A stretch of DNA of 47,915 nt from an uncultured Bacteroidales bacterium (GCA_902785605.1 CACZZL010000020.1:1-47915); one strand, 5' to 3'; positions 15,091-23,538 are shown, counted from the first letter of the stretch. Notes: generated from the sequence alone by a model not told the origin. Numbers and translations are program-made.

Positions 15091-16677
15091 CGTTACGGTG
15101 TAGATTTTTCCATCGCGAAGGATAAGCAATTGTCCTTCGCGTATTATTTTCTGCGTATTGTTATCGGTCTGCTGCACAGTCTCTATTCCTGTGGTACTCC
15201 CTTGAATCTGAAAGCATACTTGCGAGATGCGGGTGCTGGTGCCAGCCGAACGTTGGATGGTGAACGATTTGGCATTGGCAGGAGCCGTTAACTGCACCGT
15301 CTCTTTGTTAGGACCGGCAATAGGGTAGGTGGTGTTATTGTCGCTGTTCCAATGGTAGGCTATGGTGTTCTTCGTCTCCTGCCAGTTCGGAATGGTCACA
15401 TCAAACTCCACCGCTTCGATGCTGGCTGCGTACGAGGAGAAATCGAAAGTGATATAGTCCGCGTTACCGCCCAGGTTCAGGAATCCCTGATCCCAGGTGC
15501 TCTTGCTCATGTTAGCCGTAACAGACAGCAAGGCAAAATCAGCCGGTATTCCCTCATTGGCGACCGTAGGGGCTTCGCCCAAAGAGAGGTCCACGCAGCA
15601 GTCTCCGCTCACGACGATCGTGTCGGCCGGGTCAACGGGTGTCGCGCTGTCGCAGCTGGAAGACACTTCGGCAGTGCTCGTTACCGTCAGCGTAGCACCT
15701 GCACCGCAGCTGCTGTTGATGATCATGTTCTTCGCCGTGGCAGCCGATACGGTCTCATACGCATAACTCGGAGCGGCTACCGTCCCGCTGTTAGCCGGCA
15801 GGTTACCCGTGCAGTTAACGAACGTGCAGTAATTGGTCGTGTTGTTGAACACATTCCATATCTTCGCGGCACTGTTCGCTTTGCCGGCAAACGTACAGCC
15901 TTCGAAATAGCACGATGCGTTCTCCGGACCTATGTAATAATCGGCTACCGAACTGTTCCAGTAACAATTGAGGAAATGCAGCAGGCAGTTGCGACACCGC
16001 GTCATGCGTTGCTTACATCCCTCGTCCCACCAGCAGAAACCGTAGGTGATGTTATACGTTCCGTCTTCCGGTTTGTCGTTACTTCCCGAACCGACCAGAT
16101 TGGAGAAACGGTGGTCGTCCGCACCGCCCGAACCGCCCGACTTCGGGGCTTTCAGGTAGCGGAAACGACACCATGTCACCGTGATATTGTCCGACTTGCC
16201 TTTGATATCGAAGTTACCGTCACAGCCGTCCTGAAAATCGCAATGGTCCACCCACACGTTGGTCGCTTTGTCCAGACACAGGTTGTCCCAACCGTCGCAG
16301 TCGTACGCTCCGGGACCCTCAAAAATCACATTGCGGATGATGATATTATTGCCTTTGAGGTACAGAATACCGGATTCGCTCTGGTTCTGCTTGTTCGAAA
16401 TGAGTTTCTTGCCGGGCAGGGCCATGATGGTCAGGTTCGACTTGTCCGAACTGATGTGGTTCGTGACCGTGATGTTCTGCGTAATGATGATGACGCTATT
16501 CTTCTTGTTCAGCGCGGTGGCTAACTCACTTTCGTTGGTCACCAAGGTCGGTGTGGCACTGCCGCCACCCGTTACGGACGAACCGGCATATCCCCAACTC
16601 TGAGGTGCACAATAGTTAACAGCCTGTACCGGCACCAGCACCAACGAACAAAGAAGTGTGAAAATGATCTTTTTCAT
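15076..16677 (-). CDS. Secreted pectate lyase, PL1 family, with T9SS-like tail
   Basis: A 533-residue protein with a cleaved signal peptide (LVLVPVQA). The right-handed beta-helix of PL1 shows IIIRNVIFEGPG, then WVDHCDFQDGCDGNFDIKG with the Ca-binding Asp residues, then ITVTWCRFRYL, DDHRFSNLVGSG and RMTRCRNCLLHFLNCYW with the catalytic-Arg region. About residues 350-500 form an extra beta-rich domain I do not recognise. The C-terminus KIIREGQLLI...YTVTGQSL is the short sorting tail. The enzyme would cleave polygalacturonan by beta-elimination outside the cell. It has its own promoter, which overlaps the terminator of the operon upstream on the same strand. The protein is rich in Cys and Asn. 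Confidence 0.9.
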   Translation of the reverse strand: MKKIIFTLLCSLVLVPVQAVNYCAPQSWGYAGSSVTGGGSATPTLVTNESELATALNKKNSVIIITQNITVTNHISSDKSNLTIMALPGKKLISNKQNQSESGILYLKGNNIIIRNVIFEGPGAYDCDGWDNLCLDKATNVWVDHCDFQDGCDGNFDIKGKSDNITVTWCRFRYLKAPKSGGSGGADDHRFSNLVGSGSNDKPEDGTYNITYGFCWWDEGCKQRMTRCRNCLLHFLNCYWNSSVADYYIGPENASCYFEGCTFAGKANSAAKIWNVFNNTTNYCTFVNCTGNLPANSGTVAAPSYAYETVSAATAKNMIINSSCGAGATLTVTSTAEVSSSCDSATPVDPADTIVVSGDCCVDLSLGEAPTVANEGIPADFALLSVTANMSKSTWDQGFLNLGGNADYITFDFSSYAASIEAVEFDVTIPNWQETKNTIAYHWNSDNNTTYPIAGPNKETVQLTAPANAKSFTIQRSAGTSTRISQVCFQIQGSTTGIETVQQTDNNTQKIIREGQLLILRDGKIYTVTGQSL

Positions 16678-16698
16678 AGCCTAATCTTTTTGTGGGCA

Positions 16699-16730
16699 CA
16701 AAAGTACTGCAAAAAAATGACATACGCAAA
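16699..16730 (-). promoter_or_regulatory. Promoter of the pectate lyase gene
   Basis: On the minus strand, TTTG (16727-16730), 20 bases, TACTTTTG (16699-16706); the -7 box is 21 bases from the ATG. The -33 element lies inside the hairpin at 16719-16740. Confidence 0.85.
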
Positions 16731-16740
16731 TGCGTATGCC
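16711..16740 (-). terminator. Terminator of the TonB/DUF4249 operon overlapping a promoter
   Basis: On the minus strand, the stem CATACGC / GCGTATG with loop ATTT, extended by further pairs at the base, is followed by a run of seven T. It lies 45 bases past the DUF4249 stop. It could also act as an operator for the pectate lyase promoter. Confidence 0.7.
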
Positions 16741-16784
16741 ACTTTTTTCTTTTTTTCTACACAAACCGCCAATTATTGCACGCT

Positions 16785-17813
16785 TTAGTCAAAATAGATC
16801 GTGTGAAGGTCCATACTTTGTGCTTCTATGTGTCCCAGACCGTTCTCCACGTTCGAATAGACCTGTTTGGGCTCTTGATCGCCTAACATGGATTGAATAG
16901 CCACCATGACCTGTTCCATGATATTTTCCTCATACGGAAGACCGGTTGGCGGCGGCAGCGCATCGTCGTAATAACTGCTACGCATCGATACCTCAAAGCG
17001 GTACGCGCTGTACGTAAATGCCGTTGCCTGAACCGTCAACTGCTTGGCCTCAACGGAATCGTATTGTCGTGCTCCTTGTAACTGGTATGTGTCCACAAAC
17101 AGCTGAATGCGTCTCGGTTCTTTCAATTCCGAGGCAGGGAAATAGAGATAGCCGGACGTGGCACCGAAGTAGCCTTGCGTCGAAGCATTCTCCGCTCCCG
17201 CAAACACAATGTCGTTCGAGTAGACAGTGTGGAGTTGGTACTCTTCGGTTTTGGTTTTTTGCGCCCCATATGTAGTGGTCCACGATCCTTCTATCACACC
17301 GTTCGCCAAGATGCCGATGACATCGTCCTCATTACCTTCGTACGCATCGAAATCCAGTTGGAACGCAATCTGATGATTCGGCATCAACTCCGTCTTACTC
17401 ACGGTGCAACGTATCTGTCCGGGCATGACCAGTTGCGCACGCACCGCTTGGTAGTCCGGATGACTTGCTGTGATTTCTACCGTGTCTCCTGCACGCAGTT
17501 GCGGCATCGAATAGTTCGCATAAGTGTTATTACTCTGCCAACTCAAGTCATGTGTCTGCCCGTTCACCCGCACGCTCACTTGTGCATCGTTGATCCAGTC
17601 GTCCTTGCGTTTGTCCGTTCGGTTGAAGAAGTACGAATGCGACACGAGGACAGTCGGTCGTCCGTTTAGCATCCAGCTACCGGTCACTACCAGCATCTCC
17701 GGCTCGGTCTCGCCTTGGAAATCCACTTCGCGGTAGAACATATCCTCGCAACCGGTCAGCGCTGTCAGTACGGTCAGCACCCATATAAGTCCATATAGAT
17801 ATCTCTTTCTCAT
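16785..17813 (-). CDS. DUF4249 family lipoprotein
   Basis: A 342-residue surface or periplasmic lipoprotein; the signal peptide ends LTALTGC. EPEMLVVTGSWMLNGRPTVL followed by VLVSHSYFFN, and DAQVSVRVNGQTHDL, match the DUF4249 pattern of a beta-sandwich domain. Such genes are regularly found directly after a TonB-dependent receptor, as here with a 4-base gap. A partner role in uptake or surface binding is therefore likely, but the ligand is unknown. It is followed by a hairpin terminator. Confidence 0.85.
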   Translation of the reverse strand: MRKRYLYGLIWVLTVLTALTGCEDMFYREVDFQGETEPEMLVVTGSWMLNGRPTVLVSHSYFFNRTDKRKDDWINDAQVSVRVNGQTHDLSWQSNNTYANYSMPQLRAGDTVEITASHPDYQAVRAQLVMPGQIRCTVSKTELMPNHQIAFQLDFDAYEGNEDDVIGILANGVIEGSWTTTYGAQKTKTEEYQLHTVYSNDIVFAGAENASTQGYFGATSGYLYFPASELKEPRRIQLFVDTYQLQGARQYDSVEAKQLTVQATAFTYSAYRFEVSMRSSYYDDALPPPTGLPYEENIMEQVMVAIQSMLGDQEPKQVYSNVENGLGHIEAQSMDLHTIYFD

Positions 17814-17817
17814 GCGC

Positions 17818-20250
17818 TTAGAATTTGAAATGGTAACTGATACTCGGCAGGATAGGGAAGATGCTGACTTGGTACAACTTGCCGTTGGAGGTGTCCGGTA
17901 CCACGAACATCGGGTTCATGCGGCAATACACATTATAACAGCTGATGTTCACAATATGTTCCGCGTTCTTGAGCCATCCGCCGCGACCGTAGTACCCGTC
18001 CTCTTTGCCTTTCTTGCCGTTCACGGAGTGCTTGTGCGGGACATGAAAATTGATCGCCAGGTCCAGTCGGTGATAATCCGGCATCATGTAGCCGTTGCGT
18101 TCGTGGAAGTACTCCACTTCGCGTCCGTTGTCGTAATAGACCTGCGTTGCCAGCGTACCGCGCATACCCGTTCCATAGACCCATGTGCCCGCCACATCGA
18201 CACGGGGCGTGATCTGGTACTGCAGCGTGATGCTCAAGTCGTGCTCCCGGTCGTACTTGGCATGGAACGGCTTGCCGTTATTGATATGCTCAAACTGCCG
18301 CATCGACCGGCTCCACGTATAACCAATCCATCCCGTCACCGGGCCTACCGTGCGCTGTAGCAGAAACTCCACGCCGTAACTCCATCCGTTACCAACCTCC
18401 ACCTGTTTCTGCCAGTCGTCCGTGTAACCCATGAACGATGCACCCTCTTTGTACTCCAGCAGGTTCAGACTGCGTTTGTAGTACCCCTCTACGCTCAATT
18501 CCACCTGGTTGCAGATGTTATAACTGATGCCCGCTGCCACCTGCATGGAGCGCATCGGAGGAATCTCCGTCGTCACCGGCACCCACAAGTCACTCGGCAG
18601 GGATACCAAACTGTTGCTGAGCAGGTGTACGTACTGCGACATGTACGAATAACTCATCTTGATCGCTACATCGCGGTGCGGCAGAAAACGCATGCCGATA
18701 CGCGGTTCTGCGGACGGATAGACCTTGCCGCGAATGCCGTACATGCTGAACCGCGCTCCGTAATTGAGCCGGAACCAATGACACGGAGTCCAAGTGTCCT
18801 CCACGAACGCCGCTACCTCATGTCCGTGCAGCACCTGACCGCCGATCGTTGTGTCCATGTTCATCGAGGTCTCCGATTCAGAGTACAGAAACTGGTTCTG
18901 CACCGACGGCTTGAAATAGTGATACGTGTACTCCAGACCCGCTGTCACCTTATGCTTTTGGCTCGGCGTGTACTCCAGTTGCGACCGCGCCGCTACATCG
19001 TTGATCATGCTGTTGTAACCCATCTCCTGGTCAAAACGGCCCGTTGTGCCATGATCACTCAAACCTTGTGCAACACGGCAGTAATAGCCGCTGTAATGAA
19101 CCTGTGTGTTGAGGAACAACTGGTGGTTGATCGTGTGCTGCCAATCGATTGCTGCCAGCGTGTTGCCCCAGGAGTACCGCATGTTCACGCTGTACTCATC
19201 GTTCTCGAACTTCTCTTTCATGCGCATGTACTCCACATCCGCACCGTTATAGATGCCGATGCTCAAACGATCCTTGTCCGAGAATGTGTGACACAACTTG
19301 GCATTGATGTCATAGAAATAGTACCCCGCCATCAGCGACATGCCGTCACCGTTGGCTGCCGTGACGGCTGCAATGACCGGTGCGGTCAACACATCGAAAT
19401 AAGTACGGCGGGCGGAGATATTAAACGTCGTCTTCGCGCGGGGTGTGTAACCTGCTTTGAGGCTGTCCAACTGCGCCTTGCTGAAGATAGGGCCTTCCAG
19501 ATTAAGCCGGGACGAGATGAGACCGACCGAGATGCCACCGTGCCAGAACGTGTTGTTACCCTCTTTCTGGCGCACGTCGATCACCGAACTGAGGCGGGAA
19601 CCGAAACGGGCAGGGAAATTACCTTTGTATAGTGTCACGTTCTTGATCGCGTCTGCATTGAACACGGAGAACATACCCATCGCGTGGTTAATGTTATACA
19701 GCGGTGCCCCGTCCAACATGACCAGGTTCTCGTCCGGTCCTCCGCCACGCACATAGATACCTGCGTTTCCTTCACCGGCCGCCTGCACGCCCGGCAGTAA
19801 CTGAATCGCCTTGAGCACATCCACCTCACCGCCAAGTGCCGGAATAGTCAAGATCTGCTGAACCGGCACCTCGATCGCGCTCATCTGCACGTTGTCCGGC
19901 GCAGAGATGGACTGATGACCCGTTACTGTTACTTCTTGCAAGGTATTGGCGCTGCCCAAGAAGAAATGGTGTGTCTGCGCGCTGTCTGCCTCAAACGGCA
20001 TGCTCGGTGCGTAGCCTACATAACTCGCTACCAGCACAGACGGCATGCCCTGTGGCAGTGTCAGCGTATAGAAACCCGCCGTGTTCGTCACAGCACCCTG
20101 ATGCGACACCGTGTCATACACCGCCGCACCGATCAGACGCTCGCCTGACTCCCTGTCCGTCACATATCCGCTCACCGTGTAACCCCGCTGCGCATACACC
20201 GTACACGCAAACAGCAGAAAAACAAGAATATGTGTTATCCGTATTCTCAT
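17818..20250 (-). CDS. TonB-dependent receptor with carboxypeptidase-like regulatory domain
   Basis: An 810-residue outer-membrane transporter. The start at 20250 (MRIRITHILVFLLFACTVYAQ) gives a normal signal peptide; an upstream in-frame ATG at 20307 is before the promoter -7 box and is excluded. After the signal peptide comes a CarboxypepD_reg-like domain (YTVSGYVTDRESGERLIGAA), then the plug (VLKAIQLLPGVQAAGEGNAG, IYVRGGGPDENLVMLDGAPLY), then a beta-barrel ending in SISYHFKF with the terminal aromatic residue. It pairs with the DUF4249 lipoprotein. There is no SusD partner, so it is not a classical glycan-utilisation receptor pair. The substrate is unknown. Confidence 0.92.
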   Translation of the reverse strand: MRIRITHILVFLLFACTVYAQRGYTVSGYVTDRESGERLIGAAVYDTVSHQGAVTNTAGFYTLTLPQGMPSVLVASYVGYAPSMPFEADSAQTHHFFLGSANTLQEVTVTGHQSISAPDNVQMSAIEVPVQQILTIPALGGEVDVLKAIQLLPGVQAAGEGNAGIYVRGGGPDENLVMLDGAPLYNINHAMGMFSVFNADAIKNVTLYKGNFPARFGSRLSSVIDVRQKEGNNTFWHGGISVGLISSRLNLEGPIFSKAQLDSLKAGYTPRAKTTFNISARRTYFDVLTAPVIAAVTAANGDGMSLMAGYYFYDINAKLCHTFSDKDRLSIGIYNGADVEYMRMKEKFENDEYSVNMRYSWGNTLAAIDWQHTINHQLFLNTQVHYSGYYCRVAQGLSDHGTTGRFDQEMGYNSMINDVAARSQLEYTPSQKHKVTAGLEYTYHYFKPSVQNQFLYSESETSMNMDTTIGGQVLHGHEVAAFVEDTWTPCHWFRLNYGARFSMYGIRGKVYPSAEPRIGMRFLPHRDVAIKMSYSYMSQYVHLLSNSLVSLPSDLWVPVTTEIPPMRSMQVAAGISYNICNQVELSVEGYYKRSLNLLEYKEGASFMGYTDDWQKQVEVGNGWSYGVEFLLQRTVGPVTGWIGYTWSRSMRQFEHINNGKPFHAKYDREHDLSITLQYQITPRVDVAGTWVYGTGMRGTLATQVYYDNGREVEYFHERNGYMMPDYHRLDLAINFHVPHKHSVNGKKGKEDGYYGRGGWLKNAEHIVNISCYNVYCRMNPMFVVPDTSNGKLYQVSIFPILPSISYHFKF

Positions 20251-20276
20251 ACAAGGAGCCAATGAATTTGACGCTG

Positions 20277-20308
20277 CAAAAGTACTAAATCTTGTTGAAC
20301 TGTGCAAA
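20277..20308 (-). promoter_or_regulatory. Promoter of the TonB receptor operon
   Basis: On the minus strand, TTTG (20305-20308), 20 bases, TACTTTTG (20277-20284); the start codon is 26 bases further. It fixes the receptor start at 20250. Confidence 0.85.
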
Positions 20309-20321
20309 TTTTATAGTTGGG

Positions 20322-20351
20322 AAAAAACTTGGGAAAGTGAAAATCACTTCC
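20322..20351 (-). terminator. Terminator of the ybeY operon
   Basis: On the minus strand, GGAAGTGA / TCACTTTCC forms a stem that contains the ybeY stop codon, followed after a few bases by a run of six T. Confidence 0.75.
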
Positions 20352-20757
20352 ATTTAGCCAGTGCTTTTTCTTCTTTCTCTGTCATTACGACCTTGGTCTC
20401 CGGCGTTTTGTCGCCTTGACCGGTCAGGTGCAACACGCCGTGGATGATGATTCGCAGCAACTCCTGCTCATACGCCACACCCACCATCTCGGCATTTGAT
20501 CGCACCGTGTCCAGCGAAATGAAGATGTCACCGTTCAGCGTGCCTGCCGTTGAGTAGTCAAATGTGATCACATCCGTGTAATAGTCGTGCCCGAGGAACT
20601 CGCGGTTGACTGCTAACTCCCGCTCGTCGGAGCAGAAGATGTAATTGATGTTCCCGACCACAAAACCATACTCCGCAGCAACTGCGCGTATCCATCTGCC
20701 TATTTTACGCTCATCCAGCGCAGGCATTTCTATACTATCAGAACCAAACCGAATCAT
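20344..20757 (-). CDS. ybeY: Endoribonuclease YbeY, rRNA maturation factor
   Basis: A 137-residue metal-dependent endoribonuclease acting in 16S rRNA 3'-end maturation and ribosome quality control. The sequence shows NYIFCSDERELAVNREFLGH, DVITFDYS and the metal-site helix HGVLHLTGQGDKTPE. Two histidines of the classical HxxxHxxGxxH motif are present; the third position is Asp-Lys, as I recall for other Bacteroidota, so I do not read it as inactive. It is downstream of the nucleoside-recognition protein with a 12-base gap, probably in one transcript. Its stop codon lies within the terminator hairpin. Confidence 0.92.
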   Translation of the reverse strand: MIRFGSDSIEMPALDERKIGRWIRAVAAEYGFVVGNINYIFCSDERELAVNREFLGHDYYTDVITFDYSTAGTLNGDIFISLDTVRSNAEMVGVAYEQELLRIIIHGVLHLTGQGDKTPETKVVMTEKEEKALAKWK

Positions 20758-20769
20758 GTGTTCATCGCT

Positions 20770-22002
20770 TTAACCAAAGAATATCGGTGCTATCGCAAAA
20801 GCCGCAATCGCTCCGGCTAAGTCTGCCAGCAGGCAGCAAGCCACCGCATGACGAGTATCCTTGATATTGACCGCACCGAAATAAACTGCCAGCACGTAGA
20901 ACGTTGTGTCGGTCGTGCCTTGCAGAATACAGCACAACCGTCCCACCAGACTATCTGCTCCGTGTGCTGTCATGGCTTCCAGCATCAGACCGCGCGCGCC
21001 GCCACCGCTCAGCGGTTTCATCAGCGCTGTCGGGACAGCACCTGCCAGATCCGGGTTAATACCGCACTGTGCAAAGCACCATGCGATACCGTGCTCCAGC
21101 AGATCCATCGCACCCGAAGCGCGGAACATACCGACCGCCACCAGAATAGCAATGAGGTAGGGGATAATACCTACGGCGGTCTTGAAACCGTCCTTCGCTC
21201 CGTCAATGAACGCATCATAGACGTTGATCTTCTTGCACATCGCCTGAATCACAAACCAGCAGATGACACCAAGCAGAATAATGGCCGCTGCGGCTGCCGA
21301 GACGGTGGCCAGTGTCTTGGGATCCAGCAATGTGGCTCCCCATACCAACAAACCGACCAGACCCGTCAGGCCCACTACCGTTCCCAGCACCACCGGGTCT
21401 GACAAACGGATCTTCTGCGCCAGACAAACACACAGGAATCCCACCAACGTGGCTACATAAGTAGCTATAAGAATAGGCAGGAACACATCGGCAGGATTCG
21501 CTGCGCCTAACTCGGCACGGTACGCCATGATGGTCGTCGGGATGAGCGTCAGACCGCTTGCGCCCAGCACCACGAACATGATCATCGCGTTGGATGCCTT
21601 GCTCTTGTCCTTATTCAACTCCTGCAACTCGCCCATCGCTTTCAGACCCATCGGCGTGGCCGCGTTGTCCAGACCCAGCATGTTCGCTGAGATGTTCATC
21701 AGCATGGTACCAAAAACAGGGTGACCCTTCGGTATCTCCGGAAAAATACGGCAGAAGAAAGGATTAATCGCCTTTCCCAGCGAATTAACCGCACCGGCGC
21801 GTTCACCGATCTTCATAATTCCCATCCACAGAGACAACACGCCGGTTAGACCCAATGACAACTCAAAGCCCGTTTTGGCATTACCGAAAGTGGAATTGAG
21901 AATCTCCGAAAAGATATCCACGTTCCCGTAACACGCGGCTTGTATAATGCCCATTATAATTGCTAAAATAATGAGCCCGATCCATATATAATTCAAAATC
22001 AT
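20770..22002 (-). CDS. Nucleoside-recognition domain membrane protein (SpmA-SpmB-like fusion)
   Basis: A 410-residue inner-membrane protein with about ten hydrophobic segments. Two Gate/nucleoside-recognition halves can be seen: the first with FELSLGLTGVLSLWMGIMKI and ANMLGLDNAATPMGLKAM, the second with GFKTAVGIIPYLIAILVAVG and ALMKPLSGGGARGLMLEAM. In spore formers these halves are the separate proteins SpmA and SpmB; in Bacteroidota they are commonly fused. The transported substrate is not known. The -7 box of its promoter ends only 4 bases before the ATG, so the mRNA is probably leaderless. The gene is divergent from the methyltransferase. Confidence 0.88.
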   Translation of the reverse strand: MILNYIWIGLIILAIIMGIIQAACYGNVDIFSEILNSTFGNAKTGFELSLGLTGVLSLWMGIMKIGERAGAVNSLGKAINPFFCRIFPEIPKGHPVFGTMLMNISANMLGLDNAATPMGLKAMGELQELNKDKSKASNAMIMFVVLGASGLTLIPTTIMAYRAELGAANPADVFLPILIATYVATLVGFLCVCLAQKIRLSDPVVLGTVVGLTGLVGLLVWGATLLDPKTLATVSAAAAAIILLGVICWFVIQAMCKKINVYDAFIDGAKDGFKTAVGIIPYLIAILVAVGMFRASGAMDLLEHGIAWCFAQCGINPDLAGAVPTALMKPLSGGGARGLMLEAMTAHGADSLVGRLCCILQGTTDTTFYVLAVYFGAVNIKDTRHAVACCLLADLAGAIAAFAIAPIFFG

Positions 22003-22006
22003 GCGA

Positions 22007-22038
22007 CAAAATTACAAAAAATTTTGGATATATGCAAA
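22007..22038 (-). promoter_or_regulatory. Promoter of the nucleoside-recognition/ybeY operon (leaderless)
   Basis: On the minus strand, TTTG (22035-22038), 20 bases, TAATTTTG (22007-22014). It overlaps the divergent promoter on the other strand. Confidence 0.8.
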
Positions 22039-22054
22039 AAAAATAGTAATTTTG
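22023..22054 (+). promoter_or_regulatory. Promoter of the methyltransferase/adenosyltransferase operon
   Basis: TTTG (22023-22026), 20 bases, TAATTTTG (22047-22054). The ATG at 22063 is 8 bases downstream, so the leader is about 0-3 bases. This excludes the upstream in-frame ATG at 22024, which lies in the promoter. Confidence 0.8.
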
Positions 22055-22062
22055 CAGTCCAA

Positions 22063-22875
22063 ATGGCCAAAAGTGGAACATTTCATAGGATTTTTGCGTT
22101 CATCCGTCACCACTTGGCGGCATGGAACACGTCCGGAGAGGGGATTCATTCTCCCTACCTGTTCCGGATCGTGCGCTTTGTGTTGCGCGACGAGAACAGC
22201 TTCTACTGCTTTGCCGATATCGAACGCCGCAGAGAGATGCTGGAGCACTGTGATGATATACTTGATGTGGTCGACTACGGTTCCGCGGGCAGCAAAGAGG
22301 GGACACTTGTCCAACGTCGTGTTTGCGACATCGCCAAACAGCACCTGGAGAGCCCGAGCGTAGGGCAGATGCTGTTCCGCCTCGTCAATTTCATGACACA
22401 GGAGCAGAAACGGCCGCTGCAGATACTCGAGTTGGGCACTTCGTTGGGTATCACAACCGCTTATCTCGCTGCCGTCGACAGCCGAAATCAAGTCGTGACA
22501 CTCGAGGGAAGCGGCGAAGCGCTGAAGGTCGCGCAAGGAGTGTGGCGGGTGCTCAAATTGGAGAATATCGAGTGGCACGAAGGGAACATAGACGACACCT
22601 TATATAAACACGCGCGCGAGAAAATCGATGTCGCCTACGTGGATGCGAATCATACCTACGAAGCCACCATGCGCTATGTCCGCTATCTGCTGCCGCGCTT
22701 GGATGAGAAAGGTATCATCGTACTGGACGATATCCATTATTCGGAAGGCATGGAGCGGGCGTGGACCGAACTCAAAGCCGATCCGCGCGTCACTACTACG
22801 ATGGATATGTACCACTGCGGCATCCTCTTCGTGGACCCGCATTACTTAAAACGGCATTATCGAATACGAATCTAG
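22063..22875 (+). CDS. Class I SAM-dependent methyltransferase (O-methyltransferase-like)
   Basis: A 270-residue cytosolic protein. GIHSPYLFRIVRFVL near the N-terminus is a recurrent start of this Bacteroidota family. LQILELGTSLGITTAYLAA is the SAM-binding loop, VVTLEGSGEALKVAQ the acidic strand after it, IDVAYVDANHTYEATMRY the third motif, and GIIVLDDIHYSEGMERAW the region that binds metal in catechol-type O-methyltransferases. The substrate is unknown. The chosen start (MAKSGTFHRIF) follows the promoter position. The adenosyltransferase gene starts 10 bases later. Confidence 0.85.
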   Translation: MAKSGTFHRIFAFIRHHLAAWNTSGEGIHSPYLFRIVRFVLRDENSFYCFADIERRREMLEHCDDILDVVDYGSAGSKEGTLVQRRVCDIAKQHLESPSVGQMLFRLVNFMTQEQKRPLQILELGTSLGITTAYLAAVDSRNQVVTLEGSGEALKVAQGVWRVLKLENIEWHEGNIDDTLYKHAREKIDVAYVDANHTYEATMRYVRYLLPRLDEKGIIVLDDIHYSEGMERAWTELKADPRVTTTMDMYHCGILFVDPHYLKRHYRIRI

Positions 22876-22885
22876 TTGAAAGAAT

Positions 22886-23431
22886 ATGGCTATATACACC
22901 AAAACAGGAGACAAAGGGACTACCTCTCTGGCCAACGGTCAGCGGGTTTCCAAGACCGACTTGCGCATCGAAGCATACGGTACCGTGGATGAACTCAACA
23001 GTTGGGTGGGACTGCTACGTGCTGCACTGATGACGCCCGACAAGCAAACGGATGACAGCGCACACCTTGCAACGGTTGATGCGCAGCTGGAGTGGATTCA
23101 GAACAAACTCTTCAACCTCGGTGCAGCACTCAGCGAAGCACCAGGAGAGTGGATTAAAGAGGAGGATGTGCACCAATTGGAACAATGGATCGACACCATG
23201 CAAATGGTCGTTCCTCCCCTTCGGGCGTTCGTCCTGCCGTCCGGTTCAGAGACCGTTTGTCGATGCCAAATATGCCGCACTATCTGCCGTCGTACAGAAC
23301 GAAAAATGATCAAAGCAAACAGTGCCGAAAACGAACTCAAATGGGTCAACCGATTGAGCGATTTTCTGTTCGTTTTGGCGCGTTATTTGGGATATAAAAA
23401 CGGAGAAAAAGAAGTGGTGTGGAAGCAGTAA
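22886..23431 (+). CDS. Cob(I)alamin adenosyltransferase, PduO type
   Basis: A 181-residue enzyme that transfers the adenosyl group of ATP to cob(I)alamin to make coenzyme B12. The ATP-binding N-terminus YTKTGDKGTTSLANGQRV, the motif EAYGTVDELNSWVGLL and the C-terminal CRTICRRTERKM with WVNRLSDFLFVLARY are diagnostic for the PduO family. It probably serves B12-dependent enzymes such as methylmalonyl-CoA mutase in a succinate/propionate metabolism; that link is inference. About 75 A/T-rich bases follow without a gene before the next promoter. Confidence 0.94.
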   Translation: MAIYTKTGDKGTTSLANGQRVSKTDLRIEAYGTVDELNSWVGLLRAALMTPDKQTDDSAHLATVDAQLEWIQNKLFNLGAALSEAPGEWIKEEDVHQLEQWIDTMQMVVPPLRAFVLPSGSETVCRCQICRTICRRTERKMIKANSAENELKWVNRLSDFLFVLARYLGYKNGEKEVVWKQ

Positions 23432-23506
23432 AAATTCGCAAAAGAACCAAAAAATGCGTCTTTTTGTGTAAAAAATGGCGAAAAATGTAAAATATTGCAA
23501 AAAATA

Positions 23507-23538
23507 TTTGCATAAATCGAAAGTTTTTACTACTTTTG
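23507..23538 (+). promoter_or_regulatory. Promoter upstream of DUF2795 and the T9SS genes
   Basis: TTTG (23507-23510), 20 bases, TACTTTTG (23531-23538). No other promoter of this form is seen before gldN, so it may drive porP-gldKLMN as well. Confidence 0.8.

Noticed and set aside
15352-16524. A 390-codon plus-strand open frame opposite the pectate lyase
   Set aside because: The minus-strand protein has a signal peptide, PL1 motifs and a sorting tail; the plus-strand translation has none.
16721-16738. Palindrome CATACGCAAATGCGTATG as a dedicated operator only
   Set aside because: It is followed on the minus strand by a run of seven T just after an operon end, so a terminator is the simpler reading; an operator role is kept only as a possibility.
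20344-20757. YbeY with an apparently missing third metal-binding histidine
   Set aside because: From memory, Bacteroidota YbeY often has Asp-Lys at this position (GxxDKTxE), so this is probably a lineage trait and not loss of activity.
22886-23431. Suspected frameshift in the middle of the adenosyltransferase
   Set aside because: The frame is continuous and all family motifs on both sides (YGTVDELNSW and CRTICRRTER) are present in one reading frame.
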